A stretch of DNA of 64,000 bases from Streptomyces achromogenes (GCF_030816715.1 NZ_JAUSYH010000001.1:3596001-3660000), one strand, 5' to 3'. Positions 27,700 to 36,999 are shown, numbered from the stretch's first letter. Numbers and translations are program-made. The notes: generated by a model not told the origin, from the sequence alone.

Positions 27700-28230
27700 A
27701 TGGCTTCCGCGCCCGAGATACTCGACGAGCTGAGGCGACTGCGGGCGCGGGTGCCCCAGCTGACCGGCGCACTGGCGGCCGGTGTGGACGGACTCGTCCT
27801 CGCCCACGACACCCCGGGCGTCGAGCCGGAGGTGGTCGCCGCGCTGACCGCCGCCGCCCTCGGCGTGGCGGTGCGGATGGCGGACACGACCGGCCAGGGC
27901 GACTTCCGCGAGCTGCTCGTGCGCGGCCGGTACGGCTACGTCTCGACGTACGCGGCCGGCGAGAACGCCGTGCTGACGCTGCTCGCACAGGACCGCGTCA
28001 ACGTCGGCCGGCTGCACCTCGAGGGACGCCGGGCCGGCGCCCGCATCGGGGAGCTGGTCGACGCGCGGGAGGCGACGGCGCGATCGGCTGCGGCGACCGC
28101 CCCCGTGAAGACGCCGCCCAAGCCGCCCGCGAAGGCGCCGGTGCGGACGCCCGCGAAGCCCACGACCGTACGGACCAGATCGGCGCGCGGCCCAGCCACC
28201 ACCAACGCGCGCACCACCACGGAAAGTTGA
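27700..28230 (+). CDS. Roadblock/LC7-domain protein with Pro/Lys/Thr-rich tail
   Basis: A 176-residue protein. The ATG at 27700 has GAGAGGAGC upstream. Residues 1-115 fit the Roadblock/LC7 fold (VDGLVLAHDTPGVEPEVVAALTAAAL; GYVSTYAAGENAVLTLLA). The last 55 residues are a basic, Pro/Ala/Thr-rich tail (repeated K-x-P-x-K-A-P units) that is probably disordered. It is third in a set of Roadblock-related genes. Confidence 0.8.
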   Translation: MASAPEILDELRRLRARVPQLTGALAAGVDGLVLAHDTPGVEPEVVAALTAAALGVAVRMADTTGQGDFRELLVRGRYGYVSTYAAGENAVLTLLAQDRVNVGRLHLEGRRAGARIGELVDAREATARSAAATAPVKTPPKPPAKAPVRTPAKPTTVRTRSARGPATTNARTTTES

Positions 28231-28250
28231 AGGAACCGAGGAGCACAGTC

Positions 28251-28625
28251 ATGGCCAATACCGAGACCTGTCTGAAAGAGGCGCTCGCCTCCATCGAAGG
28301 TGCCACCGGAGTCGCGCTCGTCGACTACACCAGCGGCATGGCGCTGGGCACCATGGGCGGCGGCAAGACGTTCGACCTGAACGTCGCCGCCGCCGGCAAC
28401 ACCGACGTGGTGCGCGCCAAGATGCGCACCATGGAACACCTCGGGCTGAAGGCCCAGATCGAGGACATCCTGATCACCCTGTCCGACCAGTACCACATGA
28501 TCCGGCTGATCAGCGGCCGCGGCGGGAACGGCCTCTTCCTCTACCTGGTGCTGGACGCCAAGCGGGCCAACCTGGCGATGGCCCGCCACCAGCTGAAGAG
28601 GATCGAGGAGGACCTCGAGGTGTGA
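28251..28625 (+). CDS. Roadblock/LC7-domain protein
   Basis: A compact 124-residue Roadblock/LC7 protein, close to the minimal domain length. The ATG at 28251 follows GAGGAGCACAGTC. Core segments are TGVALVDYTSGMALGTMGGG, LGLKAQIEDILITLSDQYHM and GLFLYLVLDAKRANLAMAR. No Ras-like GTPase, DUF742 or kinase gene is adjacent, so this is not a classical conservon, although it likely serves a GTPase or sensor elsewhere. Confidence 0.88.
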   Translation: MANTETCLKEALASIEGATGVALVDYTSGMALGTMGGGKTFDLNVAAAGNTDVVRAKMRTMEHLGLKAQIEDILITLSDQYHMIRLISGRGGNGLFLYLVLDAKRANLAMARHQLKRIEEDLEV

Positions 28626-28639
28626 CGGACTGACAGGCG

Positions 28640-29224
28640 CTAGACCAGTGCGGCGGCGCGGCGGCGGGATCCGCCCGGGGCCGCGTCGCCCGCCGCGATG
28701 CCGGTGCTGCGGTACGCCTTGACGGTCCGGCCGGCGGGGCGTCCGCCGCGTCGGTCCAGCCAGTCGACGCGCACCCACAGCAGCGCGTCGCCGGCACGCT
28801 CGCGCCGGCCCAGCCAGGCGGCCTTGAGCCACAGCCCCGCCCCGCAGCCGGCGAGCAGCATGCCGCCCGCCGCGGGCACGGCGAACGAAGCGCCCAGCGC
28901 GGCGAAAAAGGCCGCCGACAGCCACCGGCGGTGGCCGCGCCGCCAGGCGCGGACGGTCACCGCCCGGTCCTGGAGCACATCGTGCTTGCCCGCGCGGACC
29001 GCGCCACGCCCGAGCTCCGTGAACCGACGGCGACCGCGCACCGCCGTGACCGCCGCGGCCACCAGGAACAACGCGGCCCCGGCCCACACCCCGATCCGCC
29101 GCCCGGTCAGGCCGGGCACCAGGACTCCGATCCCGGCCGCGAACACCCCGCACCACCACAACGGCGCGGCTCCGGCCCGTACGACGACGGCCACCCGAGC
29201 CAGCCCCTGCACTCCGCGTGCCAC
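28640..29224 (-). CDS. Small membrane protein of unknown function
   Basis: A 194-residue protein with four hydrophobic segments (about 18-36, 45-62, 102-118, 120-134) separated by Arg-rich loops. The C-terminal part (LLWVRVDWLDRRGGRPAGRTVKAYRS) is soluble. I recognise no family. It converges on the Roadblock cluster with only 14 bp between stops. Confidence 0.65.
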   Translation of the reverse strand: MARGVQGLARVAVVVRAGAAPLWWCGVFAAGIGVLVPGLTGRRIGVWAGAALFLVAAAVTAVRGRRRFTELGRGAVRAGKHDVLQDRAVTVRAWRRGHRRWLSAAFFAALGASFAVPAAGGMLLAGCGAGLWLKAAWLGRRERAGDALLWVRVDWLDRRGGRPAGRTVKAYRSTGIAAGDAAPGGSRRRAAALV

Positions 29225-29317
29225 GTCCGCCTCCTCGTCACCCGGCTCCCACTCGTGGCCGTTCAGCGTAGTCAGCGAACCTGAGACGAGTCTGAGAGTC
29301 CGGCGAACCGAAATCGG

Positions 29318-29380
29318 GAGCCCGAGGGTCCGGGGGTTCGAGGGTCCGGGGGTCCGAGGGTCCGGGAGGCCGGGACTCCG
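29318..29380. repeat. GC-rich tandem repeat upstream of the small membrane protein
   Basis: Units of about 16 bp built on CGAGGGTCCGGGGGTC repeat three to four times between the small membrane protein's start and the RpiR regulator's stop. They are non-coding; some dyad symmetry is possible, so they may act as a terminator for the RpiR gene. Confidence 0.6.
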
Positions 29381-29395
29381 GTCACCGGGGCCGGC

Positions 29396-30364
29396 CTACT
29401 CCACGAAGAGGCCGCGCGTCGCCGCCCTTGCGTCGAACTCCTCCAGCCGGGCCTGCGCGTCGGGCAGGTCGTCGCACATCGCCTCCAGCAGCACCCGCCC
29501 CAGCAGCATCGGCGCGCACGCCGTGTCGAAGGCGAGCCCGGTGCCGACGGCGGCCGGCAGCAGCAGGTCGGAGACCTTGGCCACCGGCGCGAACGCGGAG
29601 TCGGCGACCGACACCACGCTCAGCCCGGCCTCCCTGGCATAGGCGAGGGTGTCGACGACCTCCCGCGGGTGGCGCGGCAGCGCGAAGCAGAGCAGCGCGG
29701 AGGCGCCGGCCCGCACGGCGGCGTCGATCCGGTCGTGGATCATCGTGCCGCCCTCGTGCAGCAGCCGTACGTCGGGATGCACCTTGGCGGCGAAGTAGGC
29801 GAATCCGTACGCCTGGGAGGCGGCGGCCCGCAGTCCGAGCACCGGCAGCGGCCGCGAGGCCGCCAGCAGCCTTCCCGCCCGCTGCACGGGCCGCGGATCG
29901 GCGAGCAGCTCGGCCAGGTGCCGCAGGTTCTCGATCTCGGCCTGGACGGCCTGCTGGTAGGCGTTGTACGAGGCGGGGCCCGGCGTCCGGTCGGCGGGGG
30001 CGACCTCGCGCAGGTGCTTGCGCAGGGCGGGATACCCGTCGAAGCCGAGGGCGACCGCGAAGCGGGTCACGGACGGCTGGCTGACCCCGGCCAGCTCGGC
30101 CAGCTCCACGCTGGAGAGGAACGGCACGTCGGCGGCGCGCCGCACCATGCTGTGCGCGATGCGCCGCTGGGTCGGCGTCAGCCGATGGCCTTCGAAGAGC
30201 GCCTGCAGCCGGGCCGCCGGGCTGTCCGACGGCGCCGCACCCGGCCCGCCCGCACTCGGCCCGCCCGCACCCGACCCCGGTCGCGTCCCCGGCCCCGTTC
30301 CGGACGCCGGTCCCGTCCGGGACCCCGCTCCCGTCTCCGTCCCCGTGTCCGTCTCCGCGCTCAT
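29396..30364 (-). CDS. MurR/RpiR-family transcriptional regulator
   Basis: A 322-residue regulator. After a 45-residue Gly/Thr/Pro-rich head, the HTH_6 domain includes FLSSVELAELAGVSQPSVTR (residues 82-101). The SIS sugar-phosphate-binding domain covers about 150-290 (LGLRAAASQAYGFAYFAA; MIHDRIDAAVRAGASALLCF). RpiR proteins control phosphosugar and amino acid catabolism; no obvious target is adjacent. Its promoter lies in 30365-30490, where a TGACGTCA palindrome is found at 30436. The Tn7-like element begins just upstream of it. Confidence 0.9.
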   Translation of the reverse strand: MSAETDTGTETGAGSRTGPASGTGPGTRPGSGAGGPSAGGPGAAPSDSPAARLQALFEGHRLTPTQRRIAHSMVRRAADVPFLSSVELAELAGVSQPSVTRFAVALGFDGYPALRKHLREVAPADRTPGPASYNAYQQAVQAEIENLRHLAELLADPRPVQRAGRLLAASRPLPVLGLRAAASQAYGFAYFAAKVHPDVRLLHEGGTMIHDRIDAAVRAGASALLCFALPRHPREVVDTLAYAREAGLSVVSVADSAFAPVAKVSDLLLPAAVGTGLAFDTACAPMLLGRVLLEAMCDDLPDAQARLEEFDARAATRGLFVE

Positions 30365-30494
30365 GCCCGCTCCCCCTTCAGCCGCCCGCGAACCGAGCCG
30401 TCGACAAGACTATTCAGTTATCACGCACTCTGCATGACGTCATACAGCCAGGCAAGGGAGACCCGAAGACCGAAGGCCCGTTGAGAGCGGCGGG

Positions 30495-30560
30495 TCAAAA
30501 TGAGAGTGTGTCGCTCAAAATGAGAGTGCACTTGATAGCGTGTCCCCCTAAATGAGAGTG
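30495..30560 (+). repeat. Three AAATGAGAGTG repeats: candidate TnsB-binding transposon end
   Basis: TCAAAATGAGAGTG occurs at 30495-30508 and again at 30515-30528 (20-bp period). A shorter TAAATGAGAGTG lies at 30549-30560. All point the same way and stand immediately upstream of the first tniQ gene. Spaced direct repeats are typical of Tn7-like ends. A TGTCGCTC string starting at 30509 may be the terminal TGT. The first promoter of the tns operon probably overlaps this array. Confidence 0.65.
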
Positions 30561-30589
30561 ATGTAGATCACTTTCAGTAAGGGGGGTGC

Positions 30590-31702
30590 ATGCCGCCACG
30601 TCGATTAGCGCTGGTCACGGCGCCGCGAGCCGGTGAGACGTTCGCGTCGTGGGTGGATCGGATGGCTCGAGCTAACCGGTGTCCACCAGCCGAGGTCGCC
30701 GACCTCATGGGACTGCGGCTTCGAGGGACATCTGCGGATGTCCGGCCCCCTGTGCTCGGGGTCCGGTGCGATGAGACGGTCCGGCAGGCCGTGTACGCGG
30801 CGACAGGTGTTCCCGGTGGCTTGGTGGACGGGATGCACCTGTCCGTTTTCGAGGGCGGGCCGCTGAGCGTGGCGGCGGTGCTCTCAGCGGGCAAGGCACA
30901 TCGGCCATCGGCGGGCCGGGAGTGGGTCGAGGTGTACGGCAGCCGCGCCTGTCCGTGCTGCCTGCTGGCGTCGGGTGGGGTGTGGCAGCTGTGGTGGAAG
31001 CTGTCGTGTGCGGCGGTTTGCCCCGAGCATCAGGTGATGCTGCTGGATCGTTGTCCGTCGTGCGGTGGGGTACTGCGGTGGGGTGGGGATCGGCCTCGCG
31101 TGGTGCCGGCGCAGTGGGTCAGGCCTCCGACAGGTTGTGCGAATTCCGTTCGGGGGAAGCCCTGTTCACAGTGGCTACCCTCGGTTCGCGTGAGCCAAGC
31201 ACATGAGCAGACGGTCGATGCACAGCGGCGATGGCTGGACGCCGCCTACGGCCGTGCGTGCCCCGCGCTGGGAGGCGTGAACGTGCCGGCGGGAGAGTGG
31301 TTCGCGGCGTTCCGCGCATGTGTGATCTTGTTGCGACTCGGGCTGCCGAGGATCTTGGGACGTCTACCGGGCGTGCCTGGCTGGTGCCGCCAGGTCCTAT
31401 TGGAAGAGCGCGTCGAGCGCGGCATGCACCGGAGCCAGTTCGGGTGGGGCCCTGCGTCGGCCGGGGCTGCGGCAGCGTTTCTCACGGTGGTTACGCCTCT
31501 GCTGGCTACGGCTGACGTACGGGAGTTGTCGCGACGGTTGGCACCACTAGTACGGATGGCGGTCGAAGAAGGGTGCTTGGCAGCCCGGCCTTTGGCGCGG
31601 CTCGCAGTGCCGGAGGTTTTCGCCGAGGCAGTGGCGGTGCAGGTGCCGGTGGGACGCTCGGCCAGAAGTCCGTGGGGAGGGAATGGTCGCGGTGAGCGGT
31701 GA
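30590..31702 (+). CDS. TniQ-family targeting protein 1 (upstream of tnsA)
   Basis: A 370-residue TniQ/TnsD-family protein. The N-terminal TniQ signature is RLALVTAPRAGETFASWVDR. Zinc-binding CxxC pairs follow in SRACPCCLL (about residue 120), VCPEH and DRCPSCGG. The ATG follows GGGGGG. Having a tniQ gene as the first gene, ahead of tnsA, is unusual: in Tn7 the target selectors follow tnsC. Its role is inferred as target-site selection by recruiting TnsC. The stop overlaps the start of tnsA by 20 bp. Confidence 0.85.
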   Translation: MPPRRLALVTAPRAGETFASWVDRMARANRCPPAEVADLMGLRLRGTSADVRPPVLGVRCDETVRQAVYAATGVPGGLVDGMHLSVFEGGPLSVAAVLSAGKAHRPSAGREWVEVYGSRACPCCLLASGGVWQLWWKLSCAAVCPEHQVMLLDRCPSCGGVLRWGGDRPRVVPAQWVRPPTGCANSVRGKPCSQWLPSVRVSQAHEQTVDAQRRWLDAAYGRACPALGGVNVPAGEWFAAFRACVILLRLGLPRILGRLPGVPGWCRQVLLEERVERGMHRSQFGWGPASAGAAAAFLTVVTPLLATADVRELSRRLAPLVRMAVEEGCLAARPLARLAVPEVFAEAVAVQVPVGRSARSPWGGNGRGER

Positions 31703-32453
31703 TACGGAAGTACCGGAGCCGTCCGTTCGGGACATCGACCTGGTGCGGGTGCGCTACGTCGATGCCGAGGGGGTCCAGCATCTGGTGCGGCTGGAGGAAG
31801 CCGCTGACGTGCCGTTCGAGGACGGCAGGATGGTGCGGTCCATCCCCAGTCACCGGGACCAGGGACACATGCCGGGCCAGTACTGGGTGGCGAAGTGGGG
31901 CGACTTCGCCGACTACGAGAGCGTGCTGGAGTCGAAGTGGCTGACACTGCTGGACTTCGACCCGCAAGTGACCGCATTCGCCACGCAGCCCTTGGAGTTC
32001 GACGCGATCGACGCCCGTGGGACGTGGCGACACACACCGGACGTCTTCGTGCGCCGCCGGGATGGCAGCGTACTGCTGGTGGACGTGAAGAACCCCGAGT
32101 TGCGGGACGATCCAAAGGTGCGGCTACAGGAGGAGCGCACTCAACGCACGTGCGAGCGGCTGGGCTGGGACTACGCCATGGTTTCGGAGCCGAGTGAACA
32201 GCGCTGGGAGAACATCGACCTGCTCTCCAGTGCCCGGCGTCCGCTGCATCTGGGAGCGGATCTGGTACCGCGCCTGCTGGAACTGGCCCGTGAACCGGTG
32301 GAGATCGGGGAGCTGATGCGGTTCATGGAGTACCCGGATCTGGCGCGCGGCGTGCTGTATCACCTGATGTGGCACCAGCGGATCGTCACGGATCTGGATC
32401 GCCCCTTGCGCGAGACAACGCTGGTAAAGGCCGCAGTGGAGGTACGGGCATGA
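31683..32453 (+). CDS. tnsA: TnsA-like endonuclease
   Basis: A 256-residue protein with an N-terminal restriction-endonuclease-like domain and a C-terminal winged-helix region. Catalytic residues expected from Tn7 TnsA are in place: E79 in DYESVLESKW, D120 in HTPDVFV, and K136 in LLVDVKNPE. In Tn7, TnsA cuts the 5' strands at the element ends so the element leaves cleanly. ATG 31683 or GTG 31692 could be the start. The stop overlaps tnsB (ATGA). Confidence 0.92.
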   Translation: MVAVSGDTEVPEPSVRDIDLVRVRYVDAEGVQHLVRLEEAADVPFEDGRMVRSIPSHRDQGHMPGQYWVAKWGDFADYESVLESKWLTLLDFDPQVTAFATQPLEFDAIDARGTWRHTPDVFVRRRDGSVLLVDVKNPELRDDPKVRLQEERTQRTCERLGWDYAMVSEPSEQRWENIDLLSSARRPLHLGADLVPRLLELAREPVEIGELMRFMEYPDLARGVLYHLMWHQRIVTDLDRPLRETTLVKAAVEVRA

Positions 32454-34606
32454 CGGTTGACGGCGCGGTGCGGTTGCAGCATGGGGCCAGGCTGTGGCTG
32501 GACGATGAGGTGCACACGGTGACCGGGGTGACCGATGACGGCGTGCGGCTGCGTTCGGAGAGCGGCTCGTGGACCGTGATCGGTGTGGGGCACCTTCTCG
32601 CGGACCCGACCTTCCGCCCTTACGACGGCGACGCTGACCCAGAGGGCGAGGACCCCACTGAGCACGACGTCTCGGCAAGGAAGTTGTGGCTGGACGCTGC
32701 CGCCCTGTTCGACAAGTTGACTGACAAGCAGTTGGAGGAACTCCAGCGCGCTCAGGAGCACCTCCTGGAGATGACGACTGGCTTTCGCAGTGGAAACTCG
32801 GAGGACGTCTCGCCCGGGGAACCCAAGCCGGAGTACGCCCCTGACGTATCGCTGGCCCAGCGGGTGCAGAGCAAAGCGCGGGAACTGGGCTACAGCGAGC
32901 AACAGATGTGGCGGCGTCTGCGGAGGTGGCGGGAAGAGGGCCCGTGGGGCCTGGTGGACCGGCGCAGTCATCGGCCGTCGGATCCCCTGGCGGGTGTAGA
33001 TCCACGGTTGATCGAAGCGATCGTCACCCAGCACTACGTGACGGAGGAAGACGACTCGACCGGCAGCCTGAACCGGCTGCGCCGCCGGGTGGGGCGCCGC
33101 CTGGTTGACGTCCACGGCTCGGGTACGGTGAAGATACCGGCGCAAAAATCGTTCAACCGGTACGTCGCCGCTCTCCTGCCCGGCCGCTACACAACTGGGT
33201 CGGCCACCACGCGGCAGTCGGTGGCGAACCGGCCGGACGGCCACTACCGTCCGATCACCGCCAGCCGCCCGGGCGAACTGGTGATGATCGACACCAGTTG
33301 GCTGGACGTTCGCGCCTACGATCCGGTCGAGGACGTCGTCTTCTCAGTGGACCTGACGATCGCCATCGACGTCTGTACCCGGTCTCTTCTGGGGTGGCGT
33401 CTGGTGCCCAAGGGCACGAAGGGCGTGGATGCGGGCCTGGTGATCGCCGACGCGATGATGCCGGAGCCGATGCGCCCCGGCTGGCCGGACGGGCTGCGGC
33501 ACCGGATGCTGCGCCTGCCGTGCGAGCCGCTCCTCGCTCAGGACGAGCGGTTCGCGGCCGCCGCGGCCCGCCCGGTGGTGTTTCCCGAGAGGATCGTGAT
33601 CGACCACGGCAAGGCGTTCGCCTCTCAGGCGGTGAAGAACGTGTGCCGCCGCTACGGGATCACCATCCAGGACACCCGCAAGTACCGACCCACCGACAAG
33701 CCGCAGGTCGAGGCCGCGTTCAAGACGATCAGAAGCCAGTTCTCCGAGCACATCGCCGGCTACAAGGGCAATCATGTGGTGCACCGCGGCCGGGACGTGG
33801 ACGCGGTGGCCCGGTGGACGATCGAGGAACTGGAGGAGTTCTTCGCCGAGTACGTCGTCGCGGTCTACCAGCGCCGTCGGCACAAAGGGCTGGTGCTGCC
33901 GGGGTTCCCGGAGATCAACCTGTCGCCGAATGACGCCTACCGGCTGGCCGTGCACCGCTGCGGCTACATCGCCGCTCCATGTGATCCCAATCTGTTCCTG
34001 GAACTGCTGCCGATCCACTGGTGCGCGATTTCCAACCGGCGGATCCAGAAGGACTACTTGCACTACAGCGCGCCCATCACGGGCACCCACAATGGGTCCA
34101 AGTCCCCATACCCACAGGCCAAGGGCGCCTGGCCGATCCGCTACGACCCGCGGGACGTGACGCAGGTCTACTTCCATGATCCTTACAGCGGCGTCTGGCA
34201 CACGCTGCGCTGGACCCACGCATTGACCGGGCTCGAGCCGTTCACGGACATCACGCTGCGCCAGGTCAAGCAGGAACTGCGTGAACGAGGCCGCGACCCA
34301 CAGGACCAGGAAGCCGTCCTGGACGCGTTGCTGGACCTGCAGAACCGCACGGACGCCGCCGAGGCGTCCACCGCCCGCTCCCGCCGGGCGCGGGCCCGGG
34401 ACGCCGAGCGGGCCAGGGCGGCGGCGCGGGACAAAGCTCGCACCGAACTGGCCGACGCCGCTGCCGATGCCCCGGTCGAGGAACCCCGCCTGCGGGCCGT
34501 GCCATCACTGCCCGCGGACGACGAGGAAGAGGTCACGATCGACTTCGACGCCCTGCCTTCGTACGAGGTGTGGGGCGGTCGCCCGGAGACGGACGACGCC
34601 CCATGA
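32450..34606 (+). CDS. tnsB: TnsB-like DDE transposase
   Basis: A 718-residue transposase of the Mu/TnsB type. The N-terminal third has helix-turn-helix DNA-binding regions (LGYSEQQMWRRLRRWREEGP). The integrase core contains D281 in MIDTSW, D385 in VIDHGKAF and E421 in KPQVEAAFK, exactly the DD(35)E spacing. A beta-barrel Mu-C region follows (KSPYPQAKG ... DVTQVYFHD), then an Arg/Ala-rich coiled tail and an acidic C-terminus that probably contacts TnsC. It should cut and join the 3' ends. Coupled to tnsA and tnsC by ATGA overlaps. Confidence 0.94.
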   Translation: MTVDGAVRLQHGARLWLDDEVHTVTGVTDDGVRLRSESGSWTVIGVGHLLADPTFRPYDGDADPEGEDPTEHDVSARKLWLDAAALFDKLTDKQLEELQRAQEHLLEMTTGFRSGNSEDVSPGEPKPEYAPDVSLAQRVQSKARELGYSEQQMWRRLRRWREEGPWGLVDRRSHRPSDPLAGVDPRLIEAIVTQHYVTEEDDSTGSLNRLRRRVGRRLVDVHGSGTVKIPAQKSFNRYVAALLPGRYTTGSATTRQSVANRPDGHYRPITASRPGELVMIDTSWLDVRAYDPVEDVVFSVDLTIAIDVCTRSLLGWRLVPKGTKGVDAGLVIADAMMPEPMRPGWPDGLRHRMLRLPCEPLLAQDERFAAAAARPVVFPERIVIDHGKAFASQAVKNVCRRYGITIQDTRKYRPTDKPQVEAAFKTIRSQFSEHIAGYKGNHVVHRGRDVDAVARWTIEELEEFFAEYVVAVYQRRRHKGLVLPGFPEINLSPNDAYRLAVHRCGYIAAPCDPNLFLELLPIHWCAISNRRIQKDYLHYSAPITGTHNGSKSPYPQAKGAWPIRYDPRDVTQVYFHDPYSGVWHTLRWTHALTGLEPFTDITLRQVKQELRERGRDPQDQEAVLDALLDLQNRTDAAEASTARSRRARARDAERARAAARDKARTELADAAADAPVEEPRLRAVPSLPADDEEEVTIDFDALPSYEVWGGRPETDDAP

Positions 34607-35793
34607 TGGCCCCACCGGGGGACTCCGAGTGCCTGCACCCTGGGCTGGCCGAACCGCGGACCAAGGAAGAATGGTTCGCGTACGTCTTCTACGAGCCGCC
34701 GCCCCGGCCCCACCTTCCCCCGTACGACGTCTACGCGGCGATGGACAAGGACGATGCTGAGCGGCGTCGCCTGAACCGTAGCCGCAACCGCTATCACAGC
34801 GCCCTAGTGCTGGCCTGGACGCCCGCCGTCCAGCACTTCGAGACAGAGATCACGGAACTGCTCGCCGCGAACGAGATGGCTCCGCCCGGTGCCCGGCTCG
34901 GACTGCTCATCGACGGCCCCCCCACAGTCGGCAAGTCCACTCTGGTCAAGATGATCGGCCGGAAGTTCGAGCAGGATCTTCGTGAGGACTTCCCCGAGCG
35001 GTTTGCCCCCGATCGGCTGGGGGCTTATGTCCCCGTCGTCTATGTCTCCCTGACAGACCAGGTCACCCCCAAGCAGATCTCCATCGCGATAGCCCGTTAC
35101 CTGAACGTGCCGACCAGCGGTACCAAGGACACCATCGACGATCGTGTCCTGACCGCGCTCACGGCGTGCGGTACGCAGTTGATCATCTTCGACGACTTGC
35201 ATTTTCTGGACTGCTCGCTCAAAGAGGGGCGGGCCTCAAATGACCACATCAAGTTCCTCGCCAACCACGCCCCATGCACGATCATCGGCACCGGCGTCGA
35301 TCTGGAGGACAGCCCTCTGCTCAGCGAGGGCGGTCCTGCCGGACCCGTCAAGCGGAACACCCGCGGCAAGTCTTCGCCGTCCAGCGGCCCCAGGACCCAG
35401 ACCGCCGGCCGGTTCAGCCGCCAGGAACTCGCGCCCTTCGCCCTCGACAGCGATACCGGAATCCTGCAGTGGGTCGGCGTCATCAACTCCCTGGAGAATG
35501 CGCTGGCCCTGTACCGGCACGAAAGCAAGAGCCTGACCCGCCGACACTGGCGCTACCTCCATGATCGCACCAACGGCAGCATCGCCGGTCTCCACGCCCT
35601 CATCCGCCGCAGCGCCGTACGCGCCGTTCAGCAGGGCACCGAGGCCATCACGCGGGAGATCATGGACTCCATCGTCCTGTCGTATGCTCATGAACGCGCC
35701 TACGCCAGGGTCGTCGAACTGCAGTCCCGCTCGTCAGCGAAGAGCGGGAGCGAGCAGAACAAGAAGCCTCCGGCAGCAGACGGAAGTGCCTGA
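34603..35793 (+). CDS. tnsC: TnsC-like AAA+ ATPase
   Basis: A 396-residue AAA+ ATPase linking target selectors to the transposase. Walker A is GPPTVGKST (residues 105-113) and Walker B is QLIIFDDLHFL (192-202). A long linker (GPVKRNTRGKSSPSSGPRTQ) separates it from a helical lid (LHDRTNGSIAGLHALIRR). Start codons ATG 34603 and 34606 are adjacent, the first overlapping the tnsB stop. The basic tail (KSGSEQNKKPP) may bind DNA or TnsB. Confidence 0.93.
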   Translation: MMAPPGDSECLHPGLAEPRTKEEWFAYVFYEPPPRPHLPPYDVYAAMDKDDAERRRLNRSRNRYHSALVLAWTPAVQHFETEITELLAANEMAPPGARLGLLIDGPPTVGKSTLVKMIGRKFEQDLREDFPERFAPDRLGAYVPVVYVSLTDQVTPKQISIAIARYLNVPTSGTKDTIDDRVLTALTACGTQLIIFDDLHFLDCSLKEGRASNDHIKFLANHAPCTIIGTGVDLEDSPLLSEGGPAGPVKRNTRGKSSPSSGPRTQTAGRFSRQELAPFALDSDTGILQWVGVINSLENALALYRHESKSLTRRHWRYLHDRTNGSIAGLHALIRRSAVRAVQQGTEAITREIMDSIVLSYAHERAYARVVELQSRSSAKSGSEQNKKPPAADGSA

Positions 35794-35811
35794 AGAGGCC
35801 TGTACCGCCTG

Positions 35812-36999
35812 ATGTGGCGCCTGTTACAGGCGTACTGGCACGCTCTGCGTGTGCCCACGTCGTTGCGTCGTCTCGCCCTGGTGCCAGAGCCGTATCCCGG
35901 CGAGTCCCTGCTCAGCTGGGTCGACGCGCTCGCCTGGCTGAACCAGATCAGCCGACTGCAGGCGGTGTGTTTCGCGGCCTTCATCCGCCCTGGTGGCTCC
36001 ATGTACCGGCCCAGTATGCGCTTCGTGGCCCATCTGCCGGCGGAGGTCGTGGCCCGTGTCCAGGTCACCACCGGACTGTCCGCCGGGCAGCTGCGTCGGA
36101 TGACCCTCATGCATTACGCCGACGGTGCTCTGCCCTCACCGCCCTCTTCTACACACCGGCGGGCTGTCGCCGCATGGCTGAACCGCCTGATGCTCGCGCA
36201 GCCTGTCCGCTCGCGTGCGTGCCCGGCCTGTCTGCGGGAGAACGGCGGTCGCTGGCTGCTGCGTTGGCGTCTGATCTGGTCCTTCGCCTGTGTACGCCAC
36301 CGCGTTTTCCTGCTCAGCGCCTGCCGCGGCTGCGGCAAAGGCCTGCACCAGGTGCTTCCCGGACCAGGAAGCCCCGTTGTGTGCGGCCAGGCCGACTGGA
36401 ACCGTCCGGGATACGTCTGCCGGCGCTCCATCTGGCGCATGCGTCCTCCCCGGCTGTCCGACGCGCATCTCCTTGAATGTCAGCGCCGTCTCGATGATCT
36501 CGTCGACCATCCCCACCGTCCGGGGAGCAAAGACATACTGCGGACGCTGCACCTGGCGCTGGAGGACATCAGGGGCGGCTACGACTTTGCCCCGTCACTA
36601 CCGGACACCGACGCCGTGCTCCATCGGCGGTGGCACGGCCACGGCGGTGCCTTGTCGTATCTGGACGATCCCGTGCTCACCGCAGCACTCATCAAGATCG
36701 CAACGGTGGGCGGCCTCGGCGCCTCTCAAGATGCCTGCGCTCAGGTGGACAGGGCCTCGTGGTCGACCGACGGCTTCCCTCGGACGACCAGCGACGTCCT
36801 GCCGGTCAACCGCTTCGGTGGAACGTGCCGCGCCATCGGCTGCCTAGCCTGGGTACCGCCCGGACAAGGAGTCATAGGGCATACGAAGGCCGGACCATCG
36901 GTCCTGTGCTCCACGCACGTCGATCGCGCCACCATGCCGGACAGTTACGACTCCGTGCCCCGTCGCGTCGCCGAGGTCTTCTCACCAAGCATGCCGTGA
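35812..36999 (+). CDS. TniQ-family targeting protein 2
   Basis: A 395-residue TniQ protein 18 bp downstream of tnsC. The signature is LRRLALVPEPYPGESLLSW (residues 18-36). Zinc-finger cysteines lie in RACPACLRENGGRW, then ACRGCGKG. A second cysteine set (GTCRAIGCLAWVPPGQG ... LCSTHVD) lies at the C-terminus. It is clearly paralogous to the protein encoded at 38131-39444 (ACLRENGGRWLLRWRL versus VCLRENGARWLLKWRL). A GTG at 35851 could be the true start, since homology begins there. Confidence 0.87.
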   Translation: MWRLLQAYWHALRVPTSLRRLALVPEPYPGESLLSWVDALAWLNQISRLQAVCFAAFIRPGGSMYRPSMRFVAHLPAEVVARVQVTTGLSAGQLRRMTLMHYADGALPSPPSSTHRRAVAAWLNRLMLAQPVRSRACPACLRENGGRWLLRWRLIWSFACVRHRVFLLSACRGCGKGLHQVLPGPGSPVVCGQADWNRPGYVCRRSIWRMRPPRLSDAHLLECQRRLDDLVDHPHRPGSKDILRTLHLALEDIRGGYDFAPSLPDTDAVLHRRWHGHGGALSYLDDPVLTAALIKIATVGGLGASQDACAQVDRASWSTDGFPRTTSDVLPVNRFGGTCRAIGCLAWVPPGQGVIGHTKAGPSVLCSTHVDRATMPDSYDSVPRRVAEVFSPSMP

